Origin: Candidatus Kerfeldbacteria bacterium
GTDB taxonomy: Bacteria > Patescibacteriota > Patescibacteriia > SBBC01 > CAIJZX01
DNA: 5,234 nt
Direction: 5' to 3'
NCBI GenBank assembly: GCA_016217865.1
Contig: JACRFO010000013.1
Span: forward strand, 1-5,234
In this document: piece after piece, positions 4,624 to 5,234 of the stretch
Position numbering within the stretch: the stretch's first letter is position 1
Layout: the number at the start of each line of letters is the position of its first letter
Made by a program: the position numbers and the translations under genes
The notes under the pieces: generated by a model
Told to the model about the DNA's origin: nothing
Seen by the model: the letters and a program-made list of their open reading frames with translations, nothing else
Database searches by the model: none

Positions 4624-5234
4624 ATGGCCTTGCTTGATCTGCAACACATCACGAAGACGTTCGAACTTGGAGATTCGACGGTCCACGCCCTCGAAGATGT
4701 TTCCCTGGCGGTCTCGGCCGGTGAATTTGTTGCCGTGATGGGGCAATCGGGTAGCGGCAAATCGACGCTGATGAACATCATCGGCCTTCTTGACCGTCCC
4801 ACGAGCGGCCAATACTTACTCGATGGTCAACCGGTATCGCTGTCCATGTCCGACCGTACCCAAGCGCGATTGCGCAGCGAGTTCATCGGTTTCATTTTTC
4901 AAAACTTCAATTTGCTGCCCAACCTCGACGTGATGGCAAACGTGGCACTGCCGTCGTCGTATCTAGCCCGGCGGCAGAATGCAAAAGCGAAGGCGACGAA
5001 GTTGTTGGAGATGGTCAACTTGGGTCACCGGCTGCACCACCAGACGAGTAAATTGTCCGGCGGTGAACGGCAACGGGTTGCGATTGCCCGGGCCCTCATG
5101 AATGACCCGAAAGTCGTGCTCGCCGACGAACCGACCGGGAACCTCGATTCGGCATCGGGCGAAGAAGTGATGAAAATTCTCCTCGACCTGAATCATCGTG
5201 GCACGACGTTACTGATGGTCACGCACAATGAAGA
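4624..5234 (+). CDS. ABC transporter ATP-binding protein, MacB/LolD type (runs off right edge)
   Basis: This is the nucleotide-binding subunit of an ABC exporter of the MacB/LolD/FtsE group, which powers a FtsX-like membrane partner acting on lipoproteins, peptides or drugs. Counting from the ATG at 4618, the motifs are all intact: Walker A GQSGSGKST (42-50), Q-loop Gln95 in FIFQNFNLLP, signature LSGGERQR (146-153), Walker B VVLADEP (166-172), D-loop NLDS (175-178) and switch His203. LMNIIGLLDRPTSG (51-64) and NFNLLPNL are typical of the MacB-like group. About 203 residues are visible of the usual ~225-240, so only the C-terminal end is missing. The second ATG (4624) gives the family's normal start MALLDL, and the -10 box lies too close to 4618 for that ATG to be in the transcript. 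A membrane permease gene is expected just to the right. Its substrate cannot be told from this sequence. Confidence 0.92.
   Translation, partial: MALLDLQHITKTFELGDSTVHALEDVSLAVSAGEFVAVMGQSGSGKSTLMNIIGLLDRPTSGQYLLDGQPVSLSMSDRTQARLRSEFIGFIFQNFNLLPNLDVMANVALPSSYLARRQNAKAKATKLLEMVNLGHRLHHQTSKLSGGERQRVAIARALMNDPKVVLADEPTGNLDSASGEEVMKILLDLNHRGTTLLMVTHNE

Noticed and set aside
4543..4812. Minus-strand open frame over the rpsA terminator and the start of the ABC ATPase gene
   Set aside because: It overlaps Walker A coding sequence and a terminator, and no product is recognisable.
1..5234. Recoded TGA, CRISPR array, tRNA, insertion sequence or phage remnant
   Set aside because: Genes end in TAA or TAG without in-frame TGA, no spaced direct repeats or cloverleaf sequences were seen, and no transposase or terminal repeats are present.

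Overview
The window is chromosomal DNA of a bacterium with a mid-50s G+C (judged by eye, not computed). It is gene-dense, with no mobile elements, CRISPR, tRNA or rRNA. The organism is probably a member of the Candidate Phyla Radiation (Patescibacteria). Three points suggest this: a short four-domain ribosomal protein S1, a UlaG-like metallo-beta-lactamase-fold protein beside gyrA, and two proteins I cannot place in any family. This assignment is an inference from gene content and is not certain. The stops seen are TAA and TAG, and nothing suggests TGA recoding.

Layout. On the minus strand, reading right to left, a 405-407 residue protein of unknown function (1938-3155/3161) is followed by a hairpin terminator. 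A separate tight operon follows: a metallo-beta-lactamase-fold protein that has lost almost all its metal ligands (1215-1826), a small single-pass membrane protein (774-1208), and the N-terminal 255 residues of DNA gyrase subunit A (765 to the left edge). Gaps within the operon are only 6 and 8 bases. On the plus strand, ribosomal protein S1 (3326-4546) is divergent from the unknown gene across a ~165-base intergenic region with back-to-back promoters. It ends in a GC-rich hairpin terminator. A MacB/LolD-type ABC transporter ATPase (4624 to the right edge) starts right after that terminator.

Expression signals are unusually readable. Four sigma70-type promoters can be drawn, all with exactly 17-base spacers. 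At both terminators the -35 box of the next gene's promoter lies inside the terminator hairpin. None of the six gene starts has a recognisable Shine-Dalgarno sequence. Two -10 boxes sit so close to the start codon that the mRNAs should be leaderless or nearly so.

The genes cover DNA topology (GyrA), translation (S1) and export (ABC ATPase). The two unknowns and the degenerate hydrolase-fold protein are the novel part. The most notable observation is that hydrolase-fold protein: its fold motifs are intact but its metal site is gone, and it is co-transcribed with gyrase.
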